The notes beneath the pieces are model-generated. The model searched no databases, was not told the DNA's origin, and saw only the letters and a list, made by a program, of their open reading frames with translations. The position numbers and the translations under genes are program-made. From NCBI GenBank assembly GCA_017937765.1, contig JAGBCY010000020.1, forward strand, positions 124,001 through 188,000: a DNA stretch of 64,000 bases, given 5' to 3'. The first letter of the stretch is position 1. Every line of letters begins with the position of its first letter. Of this stretch, positions 48,804 through 56,928 are shown one piece after another. The DNA is from Alistipes sp. GTDB taxonomy: Bacteria > Bacteroidota > Bacteroidia > Bacteroidales > Rikenellaceae.

Positions 48804-51127
48804 TGGAGCTAAGGATTGATGGTGTTGTGGCGAGGCTCGAGCACGGGGCGGTAGAGTTGCCGCGCTACGATGCCGAGAGGCTGAGGAGCGTCACCTCGTG
48901 GCGCGAGACCGAGAGTGTGGAGCTGCGTGTGGCGGCCACGGCCGAGCTCGACGCGCTGTTTGCCTATGCCGGCGACCTGCACCGTGCCGAGGAGTTCAAC
49001 GACAGCCTCCACGCGGCAGAGATTGTGGTAGATGGCGTGGTGCTCTTCTCGGGTAGAGCCATCCTCCGCGGTGTGGAGCGTATGGCCGAGGGTGGAGAGC
49101 GATATGTCGTGGAGATCCGCACCGAGGGTGCGGCGTGGGCCACGGCGGCGGCAACGACCGAGCTCAATGACAGCGGCATCGAGTGTGACAGGGTGATGAG
49201 TATGCTCGGCATCGAGGAGTCGTGGAACGACAAGGGTGCTGTGCGTATGCTCCCGGTGCGTCGCGACAGCTACCCCGAGCCCGAACCTACGGGCCTCTAC
49301 GTAGCGCAGCAGATGCTCCTGCCGCAGGACTATCACCCCTTTATCTCGGTTAAGGAGATCGTGGAGAGCATCGCTCGCGATAGCGGCTACACGCTGCACA
49401 GCCGTTTCCTCGAGTCGTCACTCTTTGCGCGGCTGATGCTCAGCGGTGCCTACCGCAGGCTCAACGTAGAGACGGCATATGCACAGATGGGTTTCAAGGC
49501 TATGCGCTCGACATCGACCTCGGCCACGGCAAACTCGCTGGGTAGGGTAGATGCCTGGGTGCCGATATTCGCCTCGAACGTGGGTGCCATCGTCGACACG
49601 GTGAACCCCAACGTCGTGGACGAGAATGGCGAGCCGATGAGGGAGGCATTCTCCAACGGCGGATGCTTCAACTTCGAGGCGGGGCGACCGCGATTTGTGC
49701 CCAAGCGCGAGGTGAGCGTCGCCTTCGATATCGACCTGCGCTATACGACCGACTATCGCATCGTGTCGTCACGGCGACTCTGTGGCTTCGACCGCATCTA
49801 CGTGGGCAACGAGTGCTACGTGGATATCGAGTTGCAAAACCCCTTCCGCGACCAGCGTGCGAGGGTGCAAGGAGGGTTGCAGTATAAGCTCTTCATCTTC
49901 GACTTCGATGCCTCGCTAAGCTACCGTATGCCGGGTCTGGGCAATGTTACCGAGGCGGTGTCGTCGGTGGAGTTTGCCGCAGGGTTCGACGGGGCCGTGA
50001 CCCTCTATGTCAAGCGTGAGGGCGAGAGTGCTTACTCCCTCTACGATGGCGACTGGGCCATATATGAGGGCTATGTCGAGGAGCGAGGCCAGCGCGATGT
50101 GAGGCTTACGATACGAACACCCTTCGAGGTGTGTACGCCCACGCAACCCAAGCTCTTCAACGACATCTACTTCGAGGGTGCGGAGGAGGGTCAGAGCCTC
50201 ACGCTGAGTGCCGGATGCAGCCTCGTGCCCGTCTTTAGCGGGGCGGTGGGTTATGGCCAGATGATGGGATTCCGCGACGTGGCAAACCACAACTTCTCGC
50301 AGGCCGAGCTGCTCGAGGCCATAGCCCATATGTTCAACCTGCGCATCTACTCGCACGCCCCGTCGCGAAGCCTCTACGTCGAACCCTACGACGACTTCTT
50401 CGCGGGCGAGGTCTACGACTGGCGTGAGAGGCAGTTGGAGACGGATGTCGAGGTGGGTGAGCGCGTGGTGGAGAGCTTCGAGCGAACGAGGCTCGGATAT
50501 CTCAGGGCCGATGGTGCTGCCGAGCGTCTCAATGTGGAGGATGAGCTCTTTGGTCAGTGGTGCGGCCAAAATCTGAGCTATGCCGCCAAGCGCGCCACCG
50601 AGACGCTGCCAAATCCGCTCTTTATGCCCACGGCCTCCTATGCCGAGGCCCTGTCGATGGCTCCGTCGGCCGAGCTCCTCACCGTGGGTGACCGCGATGT
50701 CGTGGCGGTGGACGACTACATCGAGCCGCGTATCGTGCTCTACTACGGCCTGCAACCGCTGCCTGAGGGTGAGATGTGGCCGAAGATGGGCGACGGCAGT
50801 CGCTATCCGCGAGCTGCGTTCCACGCCCCCGATATGGGCGAGACGCTATGCTTCGAGGACCGCGACGGGTGTGAGGGTCTGCACCGCTACTACGATGCCG
50901 AGCTCGGCCAGAGGGCTACGCGCCAGTGGCTCGAAGTGGATATCTACCTCCGCCCCGAGGAGTATGCCGCGCTCTTCGACCCGGCCTCGCGCGGTGCCAC
51001 GATACGCTCGCAGTTCCGCCTCGCCGTCGGGGGTAACAGCTCGCTATTCCGTCTCGATGGGATAGAGAGCTACGACACGCGCCGATATGTGGCTCGATGT
51101 AGGTTCTGTCGCCTGTTGCGCGATTAG
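48800..51127 (+). CDS. Unknown large protein 2 of the phage cassette (probable tail/baseplate or receptor-binding protein)
   Basis: 775 residues from the ATG at 48800, which overlaps the preceding TGA by 4 bp. The longer frame upstream is the shadow of gene 1. The chain is beta-rich with many Arg/Glu, no signal peptide and no membrane helix. The N-terminal 150 residues have an alternating strand pattern (ELRIDGVVARLEHGAVELPR). The end, QWLEVDIYLRPEEYAALFDP...FRLAVGGNSSLFRLDGIESY, looks like a compact closing domain. Size and place fit a tail or receptor-binding subunit, but no named family is evident. It is followed by the prohead protease gene after 32 bp. Confidence 0.7.
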   Translation: MMELRIDGVVARLEHGAVELPRYDAERLRSVTSWRETESVELRVAATAELDALFAYAGDLHRAEEFNDSLHAAEIVVDGVVLFSGRAILRGVERMAEGGERYVVEIRTEGAAWATAAATTELNDSGIECDRVMSMLGIEESWNDKGAVRMLPVRRDSYPEPEPTGLYVAQQMLLPQDYHPFISVKEIVESIARDSGYTLHSRFLESSLFARLMLSGAYRRLNVETAYAQMGFKAMRSTSTSATANSLGRVDAWVPIFASNVGAIVDTVNPNVVDENGEPMREAFSNGGCFNFEAGRPRFVPKREVSVAFDIDLRYTTDYRIVSSRRLCGFDRIYVGNECYVDIELQNPFRDQRARVQGGLQYKLFIFDFDASLSYRMPGLGNVTEAVSSVEFAAGFDGAVTLYVKREGESAYSLYDGDWAIYEGYVEERGQRDVRLTIRTPFEVCTPTQPKLFNDIYFEGAEEGQSLTLSAGCSLVPVFSGAVGYGQMMGFRDVANHNFSQAELLEAIAHMFNLRIYSHAPSRSLYVEPYDDFFAGEVYDWRERQLETDVEVGERVVESFERTRLGYLRADGAAERLNVEDELFGQWCGQNLSYAAKRATETLPNPLFMPTASYAEALSMAPSAELLTVGDRDVVAVDDYIEPRIVLYYGLQPLPEGEMWPKMGDGSRYPRAAFHAPDMGETLCFEDRDGCEGLHRYYDAELGQRATRQWLEVDIYLRPEEYAALFDPASRGATIRSQFRLAVGGNSSLFRLDGIESYDTRRYVARCRFCRLLRD

Positions 51128-51159
51128 ACCATTTGAAACGTAATAAACAGTGTAACAGT

Positions 51160-52350
51160 ATGATAACATCAAATTGGCAGGGGTGCACGTCGCCCACGCC
51201 TCGCCCGTTGCGTCGATATGAACGCCTCATCGGCAGCCTGCTTTCTTCAGATCTGGTCGATGTGCGACGGTGCGAGCAGCTGGCCATCTACCGCACGGTG
51301 GAGCGGCTCAGAGGGCGATTTTGCGGCCGCTGCAATGCGATGAGCCTCGCCGCCGAGAAGTTCTCGTGCTCGTATGAGAAGGTGCGCCAGGCGGTATATG
51401 CTGTCGAAAAACAACAAAACAACAAAGAGATGAACCGAACAATCAAAATCAAGAACGAAGCGGGCTATACGACCATCGACATCGAGGGTACCATCGGCCT
51501 CTCGGAGGCGTGGCAGTTCGATAATCCCGAGAGCCGCGTGGCCACCTACGAGCGATTCAAGGAGTGTGTCTCGGAGATCGCCGACATCCGCAACTCGCAC
51601 ATCAGGGTAAACATCCGCTCGACGGGTGGCGATGTGAACGACGCCATCCTCATCTACGAGGCACTGCGCGCAACGGGTGCCCACGTGACGACCTGCTGCT
51701 ATGGCTACACGGCATCGGCCGCAACGATCGTTGCTCAGGCTGCAAGCGACGGCGCACGACTTATTGCTCCAACGTCGTTGTATCTGATCCACAACTCGTT
51801 ATGCTCGACCGAAGGTAATGCCGCGGAGCTCGAGGCCGAGGTGGAGATGCTACGCCAGACCGATCGTCGTATCGCCGAGATTTATGCCTCGCGCTCGGGG
51901 CGTAAGGTCGAGGAGGTGGCCGAGCTGATGGCCGAGAATGGAGGTCGTGGTCGCTGGCTGTCGCCTAAGGAGGCTATCGAGGCGGGGTTGGTGGATGCCG
52001 TTGAGGAGGTGGCCCCGACAGCCGTCGCGGAGCCGTCGCTTAAGGAGCGTGCCAAGAGGGGGGTCAAGGCTTTCCTCAAGGCGTTGGGTATCGAGGAGGA
52101 GGAGGCTCTCCCCGCCGAGGCCGATGACGTGAACTACATCCCGCGCGAGGAGATGCGTGCGAAGGTGACGCTGGCGCAGGATGTGGTCGAGGTGAAGGGT
52201 GTGTCGATAGAGTTCGAGGAGGGGCAGCTAGCCGCCTCGCCCACGATGCTCAAGGCGGTGGAGGACCCCAACATCTTGGAGTCGGCCCTCGACCCGCGTA
52301 GCAAGGCCTATGAGCACGATGCTCGTAGTATGCGCACACGCACGCTCTAA
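51160..52350 (+). CDS. ClpP-like prohead protease with an extra N-terminal domain
   Basis: 396 residues from the ATG at 51160. Residues 92-270 are a ClpP-fold phage maturation protease: INIRSTGGDVNDAILIYEAL region (about 150-170), nucleophile Ser186 in GYTASAATIVAQAA and His211 in LYLIHNSLCST. The first 90 residues are separate: a helical stretch with CGRC (55-58) and an HTH-like MSLAAEKFSCSYEKVRQAVY. An A-rich linker (AAAAACAACAAAACAAC) and a second ATG at 51430 open exactly the protease part, so a fusion or a nested start is possible. The C-terminal third, rich in Glu, may be a capsid scaffold. In tailed phages this protease processes the head during assembly. The capsid gene follows. Confidence 0.85.
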   Translation: MITSNWQGCTSPTPRPLRRYERLIGSLLSSDLVDVRRCEQLAIYRTVERLRGRFCGRCNAMSLAAEKFSCSYEKVRQAVYAVEKQQNNKEMNRTIKIKNEAGYTTIDIEGTIGLSEAWQFDNPESRVATYERFKECVSEIADIRNSHIRVNIRSTGGDVNDAILIYEALRATGAHVTTCCYGYTASAATIVAQAASDGARLIAPTSLYLIHNSLCSTEGNAAELEAEVEMLRQTDRRIAEIYASRSGRKVEEVAELMAENGGRGRWLSPKEAIEAGLVDAVEEVAPTAVAEPSLKERAKRGVKAFLKALGIEEEEALPAEADDVNYIPREEMRAKVTLAQDVVEVKGVSIEFEEGQLAASPTMLKAVEDPNILESALDPRSKAYEHDARSMRTRTL

Positions 52351-52432
52351 ATCGCCAACGAAAACAGCGTAAAACATCGGGGCGCGTGCCCCAAAACCAT
52401 CTATTTACTAACATCTAAAACAATTTACAATT

Positions 52433-53404
52433 ATGGGACTTATTGAGAATCCTAAGACCTACACGGGTCGCGACCTTGAGACAATCTTCTTCCGCCCTAT
52501 GTTCACGGGCGACAATGCCGAGCAGCTCGGAATCCGCGTGTTGTACAATATGCCGGTGCCGACGACAATCCAGCTCTGGAGCCCCCAGTCGAACATCTTA
52601 CAGAATTACAGCGCGGGCTGGAATGGCGGTAACCCCGCCGAGCGCAAGCAGAAGAGCATCGACCTGCATAAGGTTAAGGCCGAGGTGGCATTCTCGGCAT
52701 CGAACTACTTTCAGCAGGTGTACGAGCTCATCGTGGGTCGTGCCGATGTTAACCTCGACGACCTCTCGGGTACGGAGCTCGAGCAGGCCGAAACGGAGAT
52801 GTTCCGTGCCGCTATCGCCGAGAACCTCCGCGTGTTGATGTGGGTGGGTGATACCGAGGCGAGCACCTATAACAATATGAACGGCTTTCTGACGCTGGCA
52901 TACAAGTATGTCGATGCCGACGCTGTGCCCGTGGCCGACTTGGTGGGCGTGCCGGTCGAGGCCGACAATGTGGTGCGCATCTTGGACGAGATGTGGCTCT
53001 CGGCATCCAACGAGCTCCGCGCGCTCAAGGGCGACGGTAACCTCGTCTACTTCGTATCGTCGGATATCTACGAGGCCTACGACCACTACCTCGACAGCCA
53101 CGGCACGGATGGCGCATATACCGACATCATCACCGGTCGCCGCGAGTTGATGTATCACGGTATCAAGCTGGTAGATATGGGCGTGTCGGCCTATATGCCG
53201 CTGAACTACAACCAGGCATCGACGCACTGCTTGCTCACCGACCGTCGCAACTTCGCCCTCGCGGTGAATACGGCCGACTTCCCCGGCTCGGAGGTGCGTA
53301 TGTGGTACAACCCCGATGAGATGGAGAACCGCCAGAGAGCCATCTTTATGGTCGGTGCCGAGATCCTCGACGAGAATCTGCTTGTTGTGGCTCAGTTCGA
53401 CTAA
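52433..53404 (+). CDS. Major capsid protein (HK97-like, predicted)
   Basis: 323 residues. It lies directly after the prohead protease and before the portal, and its size is right for an HK97-fold capsid subunit. LWSPQSNILQNYSAGWNGGN starts the N-terminal arm and loop. IDLHKVKAEVAFSASNYFQQ looks like the spine helix. GDGNLVYFVSSDIYEAYDHY and GVSAYMPLNYNQASTHCLLT are the strands and turns of the A-domain, and FMVGAEILDENLLVVAQFD the end. Similar capsid proteins of Bacteroidetes phages use the same closing pattern. It is called from context and pattern, not from a motif. Confidence 0.78.
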   Translation: MGLIENPKTYTGRDLETIFFRPMFTGDNAEQLGIRVLYNMPVPTTIQLWSPQSNILQNYSAGWNGGNPAERKQKSIDLHKVKAEVAFSASNYFQQVYELIVGRADVNLDDLSGTELEQAETEMFRAAIAENLRVLMWVGDTEASTYNNMNGFLTLAYKYVDADAVPVADLVGVPVEADNVVRILDEMWLSASNELRALKGDGNLVYFVSSDIYEAYDHYLDSHGTDGAYTDIITGRRELMYHGIKLVDMGVSAYMPLNYNQASTHCLLTDRRNFALAVNTADFPGSEVRMWYNPDEMENRQRAIFMVGAEILDENLLVVAQFD

Positions 53405-53528
53405 TGGCACGATTGCCAATCGTATGGTTTGACACCCGAGCGGAGAGCCCTGAGACCGACTTAGGGCGTCCGCAACAGAATCAGATAAGCATAAACGAAT
53501 AGTATAAATGTCTAAAACGTAGGATATT

Positions 53529-54752
53529 ATGTCTAAGGATAAGATATCAACACGCGTTGTAGCCACACAGAACCGCGCCGAGCCCCTATTGGGCTCGGGC
53601 AGCGGTGCGCGAAACACGGAGAAGGTGTGGTCGTGGGGTGGCGATAATATGTTGCCCTATGCCCTGTCGCTCTTGGCACGTCGCTCGGTGGCTCACCGTC
53701 GCATCATCAACGACAAGGCCGACTACATCGCGGGCAAGGGATTTAGTTACGGGGAGGGGTGTGACGTCTTGGCGCACCTTGTCGATAGGGCCAACGGCAG
53801 TGGCGAGTCGCTACGCAGCATCCTTTCGCGCATAGCGATGGACTCGTCGCTCTTCGGCAACGCCTTCTTGGAGGTGGTCACCGATGCCAACCACTCCTTC
53901 CTCTCGTTCTATCACATCGACGCCTCGTGCTGCCGTGTGGCCCACGACTCGAAGCACGTGGTGCTACACCAGGACTGGTCGCACTTCCGCCAGACGGAGT
54001 CGCACACGCTGCCGCTCTACCCGCTCTTCGAACAGATGGAGGATGGCACCGTGCGCACGGTCATCCACTACAAGAGCTACGAGCCGATGTTCTCGCACTA
54101 TGGCGTGGCCCCCTATATCGCGGCCCTCGATGCCGCGGCAATAGTCTATAAGACAGATCGTTGGAATATCTCGCGCATAGATAATGCCTTCCAGCTCTCG
54201 GGCGTGATGATGCTCGACAGCGTGGTTGACAGCGAGGAGGAGGCCGACCGCATTGTGCGTATGGCCGAGGAGAAGTTTGCCGGTAACCCCGGACAGGTGC
54301 TCTTCGTGTTGCGCGACCACGCCGAGGGCGATAACTCGCGCTTCATACCCATCGACGCCGCCACCGATGGCGACTGGCAGACGCTGCACACCGTGGCCGA
54401 GTCGGACTTGGTCGTCGCCCACTCGTGGTTCCGCTCGCTCAGCGGCTTGGACTATGCCTCGGGATTCTCGTCCGACAGGATTTTGCAGGAGTACGAGGTG
54501 GCCCTGAATACGGTGATCCTCCCGCTTCAGGAGCAGTTGCTCGAGCCCATACGTGCCGTTATCGAGAGTGTGCTCGAGGTCGATGCCTCGACACTCGAGA
54601 TTATCAACCGCCCACCCTCGCGCTCGAAGCCGTTGTATATGCGTGTGTGGGAGGCACGTCGCGCCGATGGCCTCGACTACGACGAGCGCGACCCCGAGCA
54701 GCAGCGTCTCCTTGCCGAGATTACTAAGTATAACATACGTTCAATCGAGTAG
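53529..54752 (+). CDS. Phage portal protein
   Basis: 407 residues. Portal proteins form the dodecameric channel through which DNA enters the head. YALSLLARRSVAHRRIINDK, LRSILSRIAMDSSLFGNAFL, YHIDASCCRV and the central helix region TDRWNISRIDNAFQLSGVMM are typical of the HK97/PBSX-type portal. SGLDYASGFSSDRILQEYEV and LEPIRAVIESVLEVDASTL end the crown region. A 124-bp gap separates it from the capsid gene. It is usual for portal to precede protease and capsid; here it follows them, a rearranged order. Confidence 0.85.
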   Translation: MSKDKISTRVVATQNRAEPLLGSGSGARNTEKVWSWGGDNMLPYALSLLARRSVAHRRIINDKADYIAGKGFSYGEGCDVLAHLVDRANGSGESLRSILSRIAMDSSLFGNAFLEVVTDANHSFLSFYHIDASCCRVAHDSKHVVLHQDWSHFRQTESHTLPLYPLFEQMEDGTVRTVIHYKSYEPMFSHYGVAPYIAALDAAAIVYKTDRWNISRIDNAFQLSGVMMLDSVVDSEEEADRIVRMAEEKFAGNPGQVLFVLRDHAEGDNSRFIPIDAATDGDWQTLHTVAESDLVVAHSWFRSLSGLDYASGFSSDRILQEYEVALNTVILPLQEQLLEPIRAVIESVLEVDASTLEIINRPPSRSKPLYMRVWEARRADGLDYDERDPEQQRLLAEITKYNIRSIE

Positions 54753-54755
54753 TCT

Positions 54756-55214
54756 ATGAATACGTTGATAACACCTGCCGAGGTCTTGGACTCGGCCTTC
54801 AGCCCCGAGGAACTCTACGACGTTATGGTGATCACCCCGACGGATATCGCCACGGCCGAGGAGCGTTACCTCATCCCCATCGTGGGGCGCGAGCTCTACG
54901 ATGCCCTCCTTGCGGGGGAGTACGAGTCGCTGCGCATCAACTATGTGTTGCCCGCGGTGGCCGCTTGGACGCGTCGCATCATCGAGCCGCTCCTTGCTTC
55001 GCGCTGTGGCATATGCCACGACCATCAGCCCACGGCTGCCGAGGCCGAGGCCTTGAGGGAGCGTTGCCGCTCGCTCGGCCTCAAGGCCCGAACCCTCTCA
55101 CGCCGTCTGGCCAAGCAGCTGAATGCCACGGCCGACGACTACCCCGAATATGACCCTATGCGTAACTCACTAAATCGTTGTTCTTTAGATGGAGATATTG
55201 TTCAAGTACGTTAG
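54756..55214 (+). CDS. Head-tail connector-like protein
   Basis: 152 residues. MNTLITPAEVLDSAFSPEEL then AEERYLIPIVGRELYDALLA and VLPAVAAWTRRIIEPLLASR form the helix bundle seen in the gp6/DUF6712-type connectors that close the portal. It follows the portal by 3 bp and overlaps the holin gene by 26 bp. The overlap shows tight translational coupling. Confidence 0.78.
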   Translation: MNTLITPAEVLDSAFSPEELYDVMVITPTDIATAEERYLIPIVGRELYDALLAGEYESLRINYVLPAVAAWTRRIIEPLLASRCGICHDHQPTAAEAEALRERCRSLGLKARTLSRRLAKQLNATADDYPEYDPMRNSLNRCSLDGDIVQVR

Positions 55215-55614
55215 TGCCTCGCTGGCTGCGGTGGTGGCGATATTCCTCCCCGTGGCTCCACTCGTGGCCATAGCCCTGCTCTTTGTCGCTATCGACTTCT
55301 TCACAGGCATCGCAGCCTCGCGTGCCGTGGCGCGCCGTGAGGGGCGTGAGTGGTGGATCGAGAGCCGCAAGGCGTGGCGCACGATCCTCAAGGCGGGATT
55401 CGTCGCCGTGGCCATCGTTATGATGTGGATGGTCGACAGCTTCATCCTCGGCTTTATGCACCTGAACCTCGCCAACGTCTTTACGGGCTTTGTCTGTGGC
55501 GTGGAGCTGTGGTCGTTCTTGGAAAATGCCGCGACCATCAGCCGTGCCCCGCTCTTCGAGTGGCTTGGCCGCTGGGTTCGGCGTCGCGTAGGAAAGGAGG
55601 CGGGCGGTGAGTAG
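55189..55614 (+). CDS. Phage holin
   Basis: 141 residues with two or three membrane segments (about 8-35, SASLAAVVAIFLPVAPLVAI; about 60-85, ILKAGFVAVAIVMMWMVDSF; and about 87-107) and charged ends. The pattern VAIALLFVAIDFFTGIAASR plus basic C-terminus RWVRRRVGKE matches phage holin_4-type proteins, which pierce the inner membrane at lysis. It overlaps both neighbours. Confidence 0.85.
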   Translation: MEILFKYVSASLAAVVAIFLPVAPLVAIALLFVAIDFFTGIAASRAVARREGREWWIESRKAWRTILKAGFVAVAIVMMWMVDSFILGFMHLNLANVFTGFVCGVELWSFLENAATISRAPLFEWLGRWVRRRVGKEAGGE

Positions 55615-56008
55615 AGGCCTTAGAAACTGCAACCCGGGAAACATCCGCCGCTCTGGGGTGCGCTACCGTGGCGAGGTGGTGCCCGGTAGCGATGCGGAGT
55701 TCAAACAGTTCGAAAGTATGGCCTATGGCTATCGTGCCATCTTCGTGCTGCTCGATACGTACCGACGTCGCTATGGCCTTCGTAACATCCGCGCAATGAT
55801 CTCGCGCTACGCCCCGCCCGTGGAGAACTTCACCGAGGGCTACATACGCTTCATCACGCGTCGCACGGGCATCGCCCCCGAGGAGGAGATCGATACCCGC
55901 TCGGCACGCGATATGATACCTATCGTGGCGGCGATGAGCGAGATAGAGAACGGCGTGGCGGCCGTGAGGGAGGATGTCGAGGCGGGCTGGGAGCTCTTCC
56001 TCGAGTAG
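55607..56008 (+). CDS. Lysozyme-like phage endolysin (P5-like)
   Basis: 133 residues, starting at GTG 55607 inside the end of the holin gene (8-bp overlap). SRGLRNCNPGNIRRSGVRYR followed by FKQFESMAYGYRAIFVLLDT is the pattern of the structural protein P5 / muramidase-like family (RGIRNNNPGNIR...F...GxRA). It likely cuts peptidoglycan, but it has no signal peptide and would need the holin. A strong terminator follows at 56021-56060. It is the last gene of the cassette. Confidence 0.85.
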   Translation: MSRGLRNCNPGNIRRSGVRYRGEVVPGSDAEFKQFESMAYGYRAIFVLLDTYRRRYGLRNIRAMISRYAPPVENFTEGYIRFITRRTGIAPEEEIDTRSARDMIPIVAAMSEIENGVAAVREDVEAGWELFLE

Positions 56009-56020
56009 AGGTCTTGGATG

Positions 56021-56060
56021 TGGAGGCCGGCCAACGAAGATTTGGTCGGCCTCCACTTTT
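56021..56060 (+). terminator. Terminator of the phage cassette
   Basis: TGGAGGCCGGCCAA (56021-56034) pairs with TTGGTCGGCCTCCA (56042-56055) with one mismatch and a 7-nt loop, followed by CTTTTG. It closes the cassette and isolates it from the SDR promoter. Confidence 0.85.
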
Positions 56061-56079
56061 GTAAAAAGTGGCGTATAAT

Positions 56080-56110
56080 TTTGAAGAGCCGACAAAATTT
56101 CGTAAATTTG
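56080..56110 (+). promoter_or_regulatory. Promoter of the SDR-sialidase region (TTTG-N19-TAAATTTG)
   Basis: TTTG at 56080-56083, 19 bp, TAAATTTG at 56103-56110: a perfect consensus. The start would be near 56117, 36 nt before the ATG. Confidence 0.85.
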
Positions 56111-56152
56111 CCCGATATAGTGCGAATTTGTAAACTAAAACTATAAACTATT

Positions 56153-56899
56153 ATGAAACGTAGAATTCTGATTACAGGAGCAACATCGGGCATTGGTCGT
56201 GCTACGGCACTTAGATTGGCTGCTGCCGACACAGAGATCATCATCACCGGCCGCCGTCGCGATAGACTCGAGGCCCTCAAGGCCGAGGTCGAGGCGCGTG
56301 GTGCGGAGTGCACGGTGCTGAACTTCGACGTGCGCTCGGAGGCTGAGTGTATCGCAAACCTCAAGCCGCTGGGCAGGGTGGATGTCCTTGTAAACAACGC
56401 CGGCCTCGCTGCGGGCCTCGAGCATATCGACAAGGGCGACTCGGCCGACTGGGATGCTATGATCGACACCAACGTCAAGGGCTTGCTCTACGTCACGAAG
56501 ATCATCAGCGGTGCTATGGTCGAGGCGGGCCTCGGTGGTCACATCATCAACATCGGCTCGATTGCGGGCACAGAGCCCTATGAGAATGGCGCGGTATATT
56601 GCGCCTCGAAGCACGCCGTGCACGCCATCTCGCAGGCTATGCGTGCCGACCTGCTTTCGGCAGGCATCAAGGTTGGCGAGGTGCGTCCGGGTATGGTCGA
56701 GACGGAGTTCTCGGAGGTGCGCTTCCACGGCGACAAGGAGCGAGCAGCGGGCGTGTATAAGGGAGTCGAGGCGTTGCAGGGCGAGGATATCGCCGAGGCC
56801 ATCCACTGGATGCTGTCGCTGCCCGCGCATATGAACGTCAACGACATCGTGCTGATGCCTACGTGTCAGGCTGGCGCGTACTATACCTATCGCAAGTAA
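56153..56899 (+). CDS. Short-chain dehydrogenase (YdfG-like)
   Basis: 248 residues. NADP-binding motif TGATSGIGRATALRLAA (8-24) with ITGRRRDRLEAL, which favours NADPH. NNAGLA at 82-87 and the catalytic residues in INIGSIAGTEPYENGAVYCASKHAV (Ser, Tyr, Lys). The end matches the YdfG (3-hydroxy acid / L-allo-threonine dehydrogenase) group. The substrate is a guess; many enzymes of this type act on hydroxy acids. The sialidase gene follows after 29 bp. Confidence 0.9.
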   Translation: MKRRILITGATSGIGRATALRLAAADTEIIITGRRRDRLEALKAEVEARGAECTVLNFDVRSEAECIANLKPLGRVDVLVNNAGLAAGLEHIDKGDSADWDAMIDTNVKGLLYVTKIISGAMVEAGLGGHIINIGSIAGTEPYENGAVYCASKHAVHAISQAMRADLLSAGIKVGEVRPGMVETEFSEVRFHGDKERAAGVYKGVEALQGEDIAEAIHWMLSLPAHMNVNDIVLMPTCQAGAYYTYRK

Positions 56900-56928
56900 T
56901 CAATCTAACCTAAAACGAGAATAGACCT

